Positions 45,501 to 53,260 of a stretch of 64,000 nt of DNA are shown here, piece by piece. A model generated the notes under the pieces. It ran no database searches, was not told the DNA's origin, and saw only the letters and a list, made by a program, of their open reading frames with translations. This DNA is from Vibrio fluvialis (GTDB lineage Bacteria > Pseudomonadota > Gammaproteobacteria > Enterobacterales > Vibrionaceae): assembly GCF_900460245.1 (NCBI RefSeq), contig NZ_UHIP01000001.1:2232001-2296000 (forward strand). The letters are read 5' to 3'. Numbering within the stretch: position 1 is the stretch's first letter; each line of letters opens with the position of its first letter. Position numbers and translations under genes: made by a program.

Positions 45501-46046
45501 GAGTTTAGTGTTGGTCAGCGTCCCGATTTATTACAAATATGCGGCCATCCAAAATTGCTCACCAATGCCGAGGAGCACGATGCGTTCTTGTCTAAACTGT
45601 TGGGGGAAGTAAAACGAAGCATCGATATCGTCTCGCCTTGGTTATTGCTAGACAAACTGCAATCAACTGGGCAACTAGAACTACTAAAAACGGCACTGCA
45701 CAAAGGTGTTCAAATCACCATACACACCGACAGACATTTCAATACCACGGTCGCAAATCACCCAGATACCAATAAGGTAAAAGCGTTTCAACATTGTTGT
45801 GCGACCTTGGAACAACTTGGTATCGTTATCAACGTGATAAATGGTGTCCATAGCAAAAGCGTTTTTGCTGATGATCGGTATATGGCGGTGGGGTCATTTA
45901 ATTGGTTTAGTGCAAGCAGAAGCGCAAAATATGCCAATATCGAAACATCATTGATTTATGTCGGTGAGTTAGAGAAGGAGATTAAAACCCAACTCGACTT
46001 CCTCAATAGTCGCAGCTGCAGCACAAACAAGCAGCCCGTGACGTAG
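42528..46046 (+). CDS. mkoC: SF1 helicase fused to a PLD nuclease, Mokosh type II-like
   Basis: A 1172-residue COG1112-type helicase with C-terminal phospholipase D nuclease. Walker A GPPGTGKTT is near 292, Walker B LLIIDEAGQVAPE near 696, with VIGDIYQIPP, GTVHSLQGAERKI and LNVAVSRAKDAFLVFGD further. Residues 400-640 are a coiled-coil insertion. The PLD half-site HSKSVFADD (HxK-x4-D) begins near 1108 and is followed by GSFNWFSAS. Mokosh type II is described as exactly this helicase-PLD fusion. A divergent 236-bp region separates it from mcrB. The single HKD site implies dimerisation. Confidence 0.8.
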   Translation: MNNQGWVHYWRNSLADADSAKGALKKQDLTNYERTTTNEFKEGKLEPDSPLLEDLFRNEPDTLTAVQIHLRPVTYYLRKVHGKDYSGNMPGVLTPIICSLWVNREGRMFPHTTPFIPRDLLAPQGTDTFTIADVDKLDKFLTVHEITAQSAEGIPAKFEREEQYLNHQKDWQNYYGLTQKLFADYCDRSRIEQFYEDIESRGLVNKISECLGASRHILKLYDNLCNSSTDLPLLDSYAAKTVTNHDECLDVSQTVNLRFGHSNRQFPLAKAQCDALAHTLALQEGDILAVNGPPGTGKTTFVLSVVASLWIESALKESQPPLIIAASTNNQAVTNIIDAFGKDFDEGDDELSGRWLPDIFSYGGYLPSAYGESEAAKRYQTKHFYEKVEQLDFLDQAQAHYLDRAKQAFPQQNFADVTQVKIYLLVELRRHQTQLDQIQSNWHHYNRQLNDIHSRLGDNPQQTLADQQQAVSSAQALKDNAKERLTAWRTYLGNESTWLTLFRWLSPIKNKLELQRKNFMFSLIEHDEEHIENLSSDRFESLLKQVFSSKKDDFDDQNNRYQSWLEQYQKFEQSQQNWLDSINHLTENAPEQTIPQLADIDSVLDITTRFRMFRLAVHYWEACWLLSCRDMGQELNKQARKTGLKTVRPRWQRRMMLTPCIVSTFHSLPSHMTYQSHVGNNEFETDYLLNEIDLLIIDEAGQVAPEVAAASFALAKKALVIGDIYQIPPIRNVSSSIDRGNLKQHKVIKSDDEYTAIQEAGRSVVTGSAMHVAQQASRFHYMQEAEPGMFLQEHRRCYDELISYCNELCYQGILIPKRGQATEDSLYSPFSHLHVDGIAESFSGSRRNKLEAETIAAWLHANKAKIENYYGEPLAKCVGIITPFSAQVNQITTACHAYEIKVGKGKDQLTVGTVHSLQGAERKIIIFSQVYTRHNDGGFIDMDPSMLNVAVSRAKDAFLVFGDLDIIEAAPSSSPRGLLAKYLFTDERNELEFSVGQRPDLLQICGHPKLLTNAEEHDAFLSKLLGEVKRSIDIVSPWLLLDKLQSTGQLELLKTALHKGVQITIHTDRHFNTTVANHPDTNKVKAFQHCCATLEQLGIVINVINGVHSKSVFADDRYMAVGSFNWFSASRSAKYANIETSLIYVGELEKEIKTQLDFLNSRSCSTNKQPVT

Positions 46047-46172
46047 ACACAAAGCGTCACACTCGTTTATAACAAGTGGTTTAGTACTAAGATAAAATCC
46101 GAATCTGACATAAACATTACATATCATACAGTTAAGTAGGCAATTCAGATAACACTGGCCCAAACGTTTGGA

Positions 46173-46205
46173 AAGGGCCAACTCGAAAGAGTTGGCCCTT
46201 TTTGT
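46173..46205. terminator. Bidirectional terminator after mkoC
   Basis: AAGGGCCAACT and AGTTGGCCCTT with a CGAAAG loop, followed by TTTTG. An 11-bp perfect stem; works for the plus-strand helicase gene. Confidence 0.85.
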
Positions 46206-46330
46206 ATTTACATCTTTCTGCTCCAAGTACAATTTGAACTTGAGTACGACAAACCTCGTATTGCATCTGAACATTGAGCTGATCTGACCTGCCCCCGAGA
46301 ACTAATCCAAAATTTCATTAGTAATGCTTG

Positions 46331-47179
46331 TTAAATTACCACTGTTTCGTGCCGTTCTGTTGTCGCTGCAAACTCAGAAGGAGTTAAGTAACCCAGTGCT
46401 GAGTGGGGGCGATTTTCATTGTAATCCATTCGCCAGAGGCTGATTAGGTCACGAGCATGACTCAAATCCCTAAACCAGTGCTCGTTTAAACATTCATCTC
46501 TGAACTTACCATTAAAACTTTCAATATAAGCATTTTGTGTCGGTTTTCCTGCCTGGATTAATTTTAAAATCACACCATGCTGATAAGCCCATTGGTGGAG
46601 CGCTTTCCCTGTAAATTCTGGGCCTTGATCCGTTCGTATCGATGCTGGATAACCGCGAAACGCAGCGATAGACTCCAGCGTGATCACGATTTCATCTCCC
46701 GAGATCCCCGTAGCAACAGGAATATCTAGGCACTCCTTTGTGTAATCATCCACAATCGTCAGGCATTTAATTCGTCTGCCGTTACTGAGCGCATCCATCA
46801 CAAAGTCCATAGACCAAGTGTGATTTGGTACTGAAGGAAGCAAGAGAGGCTCTCGCTCAACACACTGTGATTTTCTACGTCTCCGTTTGCTGATGACCGT
46901 TAAGCCTAATTCGCAGTACAAGCGATAAACTCGCTTATGGTTAACATCAAAACCTTCTCGCCTCAGAAGGCGATGGATCCGACGATAACCGAATCGACGT
47001 CGTTCCAATGCCAGCTCTTTTATACGAGCCAGAAGCTTATCATCCTCGCGATTAGCTTGAGGTTGATATCGCAGTGACGCGCGTTGAATACCGACGAGTA
47101 GACAGGCTCTGCGTTCTGAAAGCAGGGTGCTTTTCTGAATGACTTTAACAGCCTTGCGCTTGTCCTCGACGGTCAGTAC
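46331..47179 (-). CDS. IS407-group transposase OrfB (DDE), copy 2
   Basis: About 282 codons, identical in layout to copy 1; one visible difference is GKALHQW where copy 1 has GKALDQW. DDE residues are intact. It starts in the -1 frame at the end of OrfA. Confidence 0.9.
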   Translation of the reverse strand, partial: VLTVEDKRKAVKVIQKSTLLSERRACLLVGIQRASLRYQPQANREDDKLLARIKELALERRRFGYRRIHRLLRREGFDVNHKRVYRLYCELGLTVISKRRRRKSQCVEREPLLLPSVPNHTWSMDFVMDALSNGRRIKCLTIVDDYTKECLDIPVATGISGDEIVITLESIAAFRGYPASIRTDQGPEFTGKALHQWAYQHGVILKLIQAGKPTQNAYIESFNGKFRDECLNEHWFRDLSHARDLISLWRMDYNENRPHSALGYLTPSEFAATTERHETVVI

Positions 47180-47445
47180 TTTTGGCTAAGAGCGATTTTA
47201 AGTGCTTCTGCATCCAGCAGTGTCTCAGCCAGCAGCTTTTTGAGCCGAGCGTTCTCGTCTTCCAGTGCCTTAAGGCGACGGGCTTCAGAGACATCCAGTC
47301 CTGCGTATTTTTTGCGCCATGTGTAAAACGTCGCATCCGATATCCCATGCTTGCGGCAAAGCTCTCTGGCGGGGATACCTGCTTCCGCTTCCTTTAAAAT
47401 GGCAATGATTTGTTGTTCATTGAATCGCTTTTTCATGTTCATCAT
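47173..47445 (-). CDS. IS407-group transposase OrfA, copy 2
   Basis: A 90-residue HTH protein as in copy 1, with AGLDVS in place of AGLNVS. Overlaps OrfB by seven bases. Confidence 0.92.
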   Translation of the reverse strand: MMNMKKRFNEQQIIAILKEAEAGIPARELCRKHGISDATFYTWRKKYAGLDVSEARRLKALEDENARLKKLLAETLLDAEALKIALSQKY

Positions 47446-47523
47446 CTCCTTGGTTGGATGAACATTACTAAGTGTAGACTGGACTAGATTAAGGGGAGCA
47501 GGCCAGATCGGGTCCAAACACTC

Positions 47524-47959
47524 TCAGCAATCACAGGTATACCGACACTTCGGAAAGGCTGTGCAGCCGTAAAACGATTGCTCTGTATTCTGGCCTTTTT
47601 TCGCGATACGCACGACCAGTTCAAAGTGACAATTAGGACATAAGTTAGGGGAAAGTTGGGGGTGAGCTTCAATCACCGGCTTTTGCATCAAGCTACGCCC
47701 TTCTTCAATCATGTGAACCAATTCGCCCCCGTTGACCAGCCACAACCGTTTACCTTGAGCAGACGTGAGCGCTTCGGCTGTAACATCACTAGAGGTCACG
47801 ATGATCATTTTACTGGCTTGATGTTCAATCATCACGCCATACATTTCTCGCAACGCTTGAACCCGAACCTCACACGCTTTCCAATCCTTACACTAAACAA
47901 GGCGTAGTTAGCCGTCTTTGGTGAGCCAAGTATCGACCACCGTCTATCCTTCCCGCCAT
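47524..47959 (-). pseudogene. mrr: Decayed Mrr-like restriction endonuclease with zinc-finger tail
   Basis: A remnant of an Mrr-cat type nuclease. The frame reads DGG, a one-base slip near 47938, then VDTWLTKDG-stop-LRLV-stop-CKDWKACEVRVQ. The two stops are TAA at 47908-47910 and TAG at 47893-47895, where family members have Gln in the QxK site (QCKDW). The intact part downstream ends with LCPNCHFELVVRIAK and FYGCTAFPKCRYTCDC, a topoisomerase-type zinc finger. The catalytic core is broken and the 5' end stops near the LysR gene, so the island junction is probably at about 47960. Confidence 0.8.
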
Positions 47960-47968
47960 CATTCCTTT

Positions 47969-48859
47969 TCAGCGGCCTTCAATCTGCGCTTTCAGCCAAT
48001 CGCGGAAGATGCGGGTGGTGTCGTTGGCGGTGTGGGTGATGAGAAAATAACCGGCGTTGGCCGCAATGGGTGTAAAAGGCGTGACCAGTTTGCCACTGTC
48101 GAGTTCATTGGTGATGAGCGCCATGCGCGCCATGGCAATACCCACGCCCGCTTCGGCGGCAGACATCGCCATGTCGGTTCGGTTGAAGAAATGGCCGCGC
48201 TGGGTCGCGAGTTCCAATCCCATCTCGGATGCCCAGTACAACCATTCGAAATCGCGCGGCGCTTTGGCCCACGGCATCGCATCGTGCAGCAGCACCACAT
48301 CCTGCCAACCGGCGGCATGACTTAACTGTGGGTGCGCCGCCAGATAAGCCGGGCTCATCACCGGCAGCAACGATTCTTCCATCAACATTTCTGCATTTTG
48401 TTTGGGGTATGGCAGCGGGCCGTAGTCGATCGCAAGATCGAAATCTCGGCGGTCACTGTCCACCAGCGCGCCTTCGGCAAACATCTGAATCTGAATATCC
48501 GGGTTGTGACGATAAAAGTCATCCAGGCGCGGTACTAACCATTTAAAGGCCAGCGACGGCGTCAGTTTGAGGCGAATCTCTTTGCGGTTGTCACGTTGGC
48601 TAAGGCTTTGTATTGCAGAATCAATTTCCTGAAAGCTGCGCTGCAACACCGTGAGCAGCGTCTGCCCTGCTTCAGTTAAACGCACACCTCGCGAATGTCG
48701 TTCAAACAGGCTAAAACCTAGCTGCCCTTCCAATTGCAACAATTGCTGGCTGATCGCCCCCGTGGTGAGGTGCAGCGCTTTCGCTGCACTGCTGAAACTC
48801 GGGTGCTGTGCGACCAGCATAAAGGTATGTAATGCGGAGACATTGTGGCTTTTTAACAT
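47969..48859 (-). CDS. LysR-type regulator divergent from dadA
   Basis: A 296-residue LTTR of the GcvA/AmpR-like group: helix-turn-helix in LHTFMLVAQHPSFSSAAKAL and LTTGAISQQLLQLEGQLGFSLF, effector domain from about 90. The ATG at 48859 begins MLKSHNVSALHTF; a longer in-frame start at 48940 is less likely. It faces dadA across 185 bp, so it probably controls D-amino-acid catabolism. GC content resembles the backbone, not the island. Confidence 0.88.
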   Translation of the reverse strand: MLKSHNVSALHTFMLVAQHPSFSSAAKALHLTTGAISQQLLQLEGQLGFSLFERHSRGVRLTEAGQTLLTVLQRSFQEIDSAIQSLSQRDNRKEIRLKLTPSLAFKWLVPRLDDFYRHNPDIQIQMFAEGALVDSDRRDFDLAIDYGPLPYPKQNAEMLMEESLLPVMSPAYLAAHPQLSHAAGWQDVVLLHDAMPWAKAPRDFEWLYWASEMGLELATQRGHFFNRTDMAMSAAEAGVGIAMARMALITNELDSGKLVTPFTPIAANAGYFLITHTANDTTRIFRDWLKAQIEGR

Positions 48860-49044
48860 GACTTGCTTAACATCGCTTGCTTTTAGAAAAACTAAACACT
48901 GGTGATAAATATTATCGATTGTTAAGAAAAGGTAAAGCAAAGAAACTAGCCACCAACAAACAGAGGTCGCCGTTTTGATGTCGCGACTTCATAAAACAGT
49001 CAGTCGCTCTAAGCAATCAACAGCCTTTGTAATAGGAAGTCGTT

Positions 49045-50307
49045 ATGGAAGTTATCGTATTAGGTAGTGGTGTGGTCGGCCTCACTTCAGCATGGTACTT
49101 GTCTCAGGCAGGACACAGCGTCACGGTCGTCGACCGACAACCGCGCAGCGCTGAAGAAACCAGTTTCGCGAACGCCGGACAGATCTCTTACGGCTACTCT
49201 TCCCCATGGGCGGCGCCGGGCATTCCGCAAAAAGCGGTCAAATGGCTGTTTGAAAAACACGCGCCCCTGAAAATTAAACCGTCACTGGATCCAAAACTGC
49301 TGGGTTGGATGACGCAAATGCTGGCGAACTGCCAATTGTCGCGCTACCAGGTCAACAAAGCGCGCATGCTGGCGATTGCCAACCACAGCCGCGCCTGTCT
49401 GACCCAACTGAACAAAGAGCACAATGTGCAATATCAGGGCCGTCAGCAAGGGACGCTGCAAGTGTTCCGTGATGAAAAACAGCTGGTCTCAATTGAAAAA
49501 GACATGCGTTTGCTGGAAGAAAGCGGCGTGCGTTTTGAACTGATGAATGTCGACTCGTGTATCGCGCAAGAGCCGGGCCTGGCCCCAGTGAAAGACAAAC
49601 TGGTGGGCGGCCTGTACCTGCCGGATGATGAAACGGGCGACTGCTACCTGTTCTGTCAGCAAATGACGGAACTGGCGAAAGCTCACGGTGTGCGTTTTGA
49701 GTTCGATACTCAAATCAAATCGCTGGCGACGGAAGGCAAAAAGATCGTCGGTGTCCAAACCGATAAAGGTCTGCTGAAAGCGGATGCGTACGTGGTTGCG
49801 TTAGGCAGCTTCTCAACCGCGATGCTGAAACCGCTGGGCATTGATATTCCGGTTTACCCAGTGAAAGGTTATTCACTGACCGTGCCTATCGTGAATCCAG
49901 AACTGTCGCCACAATCAACCGTCATGGATGAAACGTACAAAGTGGCGCTGACCCGTTTTGATGACCGTATTCGTGTGGCGGGCACCGCAGAACTGGCGGG
50001 CTTTGACCCATCGATTCCGACCGCACGTAAAGAGACGATTGAAATGGTGGTGCGCGATCTGTTCCCGCAAGGTGGCGATTTCGACCAAGCGCAATTCTGG
50101 ACCGGCTTCCGCCCAATGACGCCAGATGGCACGCCAATCATCGGTGCGACGCAGTTCGATAACCTGTTCACCAACACCGGTCACGGTACACTGGGTTGGA
50201 CAATGGCTTGTGGTTCTGCGCATCTGCTGGCGGATATCATGACCCGCGGCAAAGCCGAGATCGACACTCGTGGCCTGAACGTGTTCCGCTACCAAAACGC
50301 GTCTTAA
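49045..50307 (+). CDS. dadA: D-amino acid dehydrogenase small subunit
   Basis: A 420-residue FAD enzyme of the DAO family that oxidises D-amino acids (chiefly D-alanine) to the 2-oxo acid and passes electrons to the respiratory chain. FAD-binding motif VLGSGVVGLTSAWYLSQAG at residues 5-23; the late motifs FTNTGHGTLGWTMACGS near 375. AGGAAG precedes the ATG. Regulated probably by the adjacent LysR gene. The downstream alanine symporter fits the substrate. Confidence 0.95.
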   Translation: MEVIVLGSGVVGLTSAWYLSQAGHSVTVVDRQPRSAEETSFANAGQISYGYSSPWAAPGIPQKAVKWLFEKHAPLKIKPSLDPKLLGWMTQMLANCQLSRYQVNKARMLAIANHSRACLTQLNKEHNVQYQGRQQGTLQVFRDEKQLVSIEKDMRLLEESGVRFELMNVDSCIAQEPGLAPVKDKLVGGLYLPDDETGDCYLFCQQMTELAKAHGVRFEFDTQIKSLATEGKKIVGVQTDKGLLKADAYVVALGSFSTAMLKPLGIDIPVYPVKGYSLTVPIVNPELSPQSTVMDETYKVALTRFDDRIRVAGTAELAGFDPSIPTARKETIEMVVRDLFPQGGDFDQAQFWTGFRPMTPDGTPIIGATQFDNLFTNTGHGTLGWTMACGSAHLLADIMTRGKAEIDTRGLNVFRYQNAS

Positions 50308-50326
50308 ATCCCACTCATATCTCCGT

Positions 50327-50367
50327 CATCCGGTGCTTATTCACGCGCCGGATGGCGGCTATTTTTT
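50327..50367 (+). terminator. Terminator after dadA
   Basis: CATCCGG and CCGGATG stem with a 14-base loop; TTTTTT follows at 50362-50367 after seven bases. The spacing to the T run is loose. Confidence 0.5.
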
Positions 50368-50538
50368 AGCCAGAACAATCATCTACTCTTTTCCTGCCTT
50401 TCAGCACAGCACTTTATAACGAATAGTTATTCATCCCTAGACGTATTGTTTCCGTACGATCGCATGTAAAAAACAAACCGCTCACTAATTAATCAAATGC
50501 TAATAAAGTCGCCGTTTTTTAACATTCATTCAGGATTT

Positions 50539-50554
50539 TGTGTTCCATATCACG
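50539..50554 (+). promoter_or_regulatory. Possible CRP site upstream of the alanine symporter
   Basis: TGTGT-TCCATA-TCACG fits TGTGA-N6-TCACA with two mismatches, about 100 bp before the symporter start. Carbon-source control would fit an amino-acid uptake gene. Not decisive. Confidence 0.35.
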
Positions 50555-50657
50555 CTCCTTAGCATTAGCAGATAAATCAATTAACATTTGAGTTACAAAA
50601 AGATTAATATGTTGAACGCAAAACAAACACAACCATCTTTAAACAGGGAAAATACTC

Positions 50658-52205
50658 ATGCAGTCATTTGTTGATTTTCTGAATGGAATTATCTGGAGCC
50701 CGGTGCTGATTTATCTTTGCCTTGGCGCTGGTTTGTTTTATTCCATTCTGACCCGTTTCGTTCAGGTCCGTCATTTCTTTGAAATGTGGCGTTTGCTGCT
50801 ATCTGGCAAAAGCTCATCGAAAGGCATTTCATCGTTCCAAGCGCTGGCAGTATCACTGTCTGGCCGTGTTGGTACAGGTAACATCGCTGGCGTAGCAGCA
50901 GCGATCGGTTTTGGTGGTCCTGGTGCTATCTTCTGGATGTGGGTTGTTGCCTTCTTCGGCGCAGCAACAGCATACGCAGAATCAACTTTGGCTCAGATCT
51001 ACAAAGAAGAAGACGAAGGCGAATTCCGCGGCGGTCCGGCTTACTACATCGAAAAAGCGATGGGTCAGAAATGGTACGCATGGATCTTTGCTATCGCGAC
51101 CATCTTCGCGTGTGGCGTGCTGCTGCCTGGCGTTCAGTCAAACAGCATCGGTAACGCGGTAGAATCTGCATTCGGCTCAGGCCCAATGATTGAAACGGCT
51201 ATCGGTACTTACAGTTTCGCAAAAATCTTTACTGGTACGGTTGTTTCTATCCTACTGGGTTTCATCATCTTCGGTGGTGTAAAACGTATCGCTAACTTCA
51301 CGCAAATCGTTGTGCCATTCATGGCGCTGGCTTACGTGATCACTGCATTCGTTATCATTCTGCTGAACATCGGCGAAGTGCCACGCATCTTCGGCATGAT
51401 CCTGGGTGACGCATTCACGCCTATGGCGGGTCTTGGCGCAGCCATCGGCTGGGGTGTAAAACGTGGTGTTTACTCCAACGAAGCGGGTCAAGGTACTGGT
51501 CCTCACGCAGCGGCAGCAGCCAGCGTAGAGCACCCAGCACAGCAAGGTCTGGTTCAGTCTTTCTCTATTTACATCGATACTCTGCTGGTGTGTTCAGCAA
51601 CAGCGTTCATGATTCTGATCACTGGTGCGTACAACGTACACGGCGGCGCAGAAGGTGCCTTCCTGGTACAAAACCTGGCGGCGGACATCAGTGCGAATGG
51701 CCCGGTATTTACTCAGGTTGCGATTGAAAGCGCGCTACCAGGTGTGGGTAAACCATTCGTTGCATTCGCGCTGTTCTTCTTCGCGTTTACCACGATTCTG
51801 GCTTACTACTACATTGCAGAAACCAACATCGCCTACATTCGTCGTACCTTCAAAATCGACGGTCTGGTGTTCATCCTGAAACTGGCCATCATGGCAGCGG
51901 TATTCTACGGTACTGTAAAAACAGCGAACCTTGCCTGGGCAATGGGTGACGTGGGTGTTGGTCTGATGGCATGGCTGAACATCGTCGGCATTCTGATCAT
52001 CTTCTTTATGGCAAAACCAACCATGGCAGCGCTGAAAGATTATGAAGATCAGCAAAAGCAAGGTGTTGAAGAGTACGTATTCAACCCAGTGAAGTTGGGC
52101 ATCAAGAACGCCACTTACTGGGAAGAGAAATACAAGCGCAAAACGGGCAAAGCACCGAGCGCTGAAGTTGAAGGCACACAAGCCGTTGAGCAACCTTCAA
52201 CCTAA
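50658..52205 (+). CDS. Sodium:alanine/glycine symporter, AGCS family
   Basis: A 515-residue AGCS (alanine or glycine:cation symporter) protein with about ten membrane segments. Signatures: SLSGRVGTGNIAGVAAAIGF and GPGAIFWMWVVAFFGAATAY near 70-110, VKRGVYSNEAGQGTGPHAAA near 265-285. The C-terminal 60 residues are soluble. Follows dadA across 350 bp with its own leader. No glycine riboswitch-like elements were seen in that leader. Confidence 0.92.
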   Translation: MQSFVDFLNGIIWSPVLIYLCLGAGLFYSILTRFVQVRHFFEMWRLLLSGKSSSKGISSFQALAVSLSGRVGTGNIAGVAAAIGFGGPGAIFWMWVVAFFGAATAYAESTLAQIYKEEDEGEFRGGPAYYIEKAMGQKWYAWIFAIATIFACGVLLPGVQSNSIGNAVESAFGSGPMIETAIGTYSFAKIFTGTVVSILLGFIIFGGVKRIANFTQIVVPFMALAYVITAFVIILLNIGEVPRIFGMILGDAFTPMAGLGAAIGWGVKRGVYSNEAGQGTGPHAAAAASVEHPAQQGLVQSFSIYIDTLLVCSATAFMILITGAYNVHGGAEGAFLVQNLAADISANGPVFTQVAIESALPGVGKPFVAFALFFFAFTTILAYYYIAETNIAYIRRTFKIDGLVFILKLAIMAAVFYGTVKTANLAWAMGDVGVGLMAWLNIVGILIIFFMAKPTMAALKDYEDQQKQGVEEYVFNPVKLGIKNATYWEEKYKRKTGKAPSAEVEGTQAVEQPST

Positions 52206-52238
52206 TTAATAATAAAAAAGCAGTGGATTACACAAAGC

Positions 52239-52269
52239 AAAAGGGCCGGCTTACGCTGGCCCTTTTTTT
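52239..52269 (+). terminator. Terminator after the alanine symporter
   Basis: AAAGGGCC and GGCCCTTT bracket a GGCTTACGCT-like loop with a run of seven T. Works also for the LysR gene on the opposite strand. Confidence 0.88.
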
Positions 52270-52298
52270 ATTCGCATGGCCTTGCCACCCGACCGTCG

Positions 52299-53207
52299 CT
52301 ATTGAAACTCCGGATAGATATCGCGCATGTCCTGCAGTATTCGCTCAAACAGCTCCATCGCGCTTTGTGTCATGATATCGCGCTTAGGCCGCACAACAGA
52401 GATCACGCTGTCGGGAATGTTGTCCAGAAGGGGGACGACCGCAAATTCGTTCTTAATGTAATCCAGTTCCAGCGACTCCGTCGAAAACAGCGCCGCCAAA
52501 TCCGCCGTCTGAATCAGCGAGCGGGCCAATGTCATCGACGTGCATTCACGGATCCTCGACGGAATCGGTAAACCGTTCACCGCAAACAACTGATAGTGGT
52601 ATGTGTTAGGGTCATCCGGCGCATCCAGCGTCACCCACTCACTTTGATGCAGAGCACGCAGTGAACGCGTATTGCACAGCGGATGCGATTTGCGCGTGAC
52701 GACAACATTGGGAATGCGGCAGATAGCCTGCCAGTCAAGCGCACTGTCAATCACTGGGATCTGCGACGTAATGGCGAAATCGACCCCACCCTGACGAATC
52801 TGTTCCAGCAACGGAGCTGGTCTTAATTCGACAATTCTCAGGGTCACTTCCGGATGACGACGCATGAACTCGTTGAGGCTGGTCGTCAGCGATTTGATCA
52901 ACGAGGCAATCGGCGTTACGCCCACCGTAACCAGACAACTGGAAATACCACGCATGGTATCGATGTCCTGTTTGGCACGCCGCGCGGTTTCATTCATCAT
53001 TCGCGCGTAACCCAATAACCGTTCACCGTACGGCGTGAGGGTTAAACCGCTGGCACTGCGTTCAAACAGCGCAACACCGTACTGCTGTTCCAGTTCTTTG
53101 ATGGCTTTGCTGAGAGCAGGCTGAGTCAGATGCAACTGCTCGGCTGCCGTTTTCAGGCTTCCTGCCTGACTGACGGCCAAAAAGGCTTTGATTTGATGTA
53201 GTTTCAT
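52299..53207 (-). CDS. LysR-type regulator of the amidohydrolase-MHS operon
   Basis: A 302-residue LTTR. HTH in MKLHQIKAFLAVSQAGSLK and LTQPALSKAIKELEQQYGVA. The ATG at 53207 is chosen; an in-frame start at 53255 is less likely. It lies 53 bp after the amidohydrolase on the same strand, so the regulator may be the last gene of the operon it controls. Confidence 0.88.
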   Translation of the reverse strand: MKLHQIKAFLAVSQAGSLKTAAEQLHLTQPALSKAIKELEQQYGVALFERSASGLTLTPYGERLLGYARMMNETARRAKQDIDTMRGISSCLVTVGVTPIASLIKSLTTSLNEFMRRHPEVTLRIVELRPAPLLEQIRQGGVDFAITSQIPVIDSALDWQAICRIPNVVVTRKSHPLCNTRSLRALHQSEWVTLDAPDDPNTYHYQLFAVNGLPIPSRIRECTSMTLARSLIQTADLAALFSTESLELDYIKNEFAVVPLLDNIPDSVISVVRPKRDIMTQSAMELFERILQDMRDIYPEFQ

Positions 53208-53260
53208 GTCGCTATATATACCTTTTCGCGTGCCGCTCGCAAAGCCACAGTGCACTAATT

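Larger units (their letters stand above)
46285..47505 (-). mobile_element. IS3-family element, IS407 group, copy 2
   Basis: A 1221-bp second copy, inverted against copy 1. It is flanked by a GATC target duplication (46281-46284 and 47506-47509), which shows that it inserted here by simple transposition. It differs in a few bases from copy 1. Inverted copies bracket the mcrBC-mkoC module. Confidence 0.94.

Noticed and set aside
36937..47505. Recent inversion between the two IS copies
   Set aside because: Copy 2 keeps its GATC duplication on both sides, which would be split by such recombination.
47941..47968. TCCCGCCA near the right end of island 2 as an ssrA repeat
   Set aside because: Only eight bases match the tmRNA 3' end and the flanks do not; likely chance.
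48057..48320. Several overlapping ORFs opposite and out of frame in the LysR gene
   Set aside because: High-GC shadow frames of a LysR gene with an intact HTH and effector domain.
50381..50657. Glycine riboswitch before the alanine symporter
   Set aside because: No conserved aptamer core (no paired GGAGAG-type motifs or tandem aptamer) was visible.
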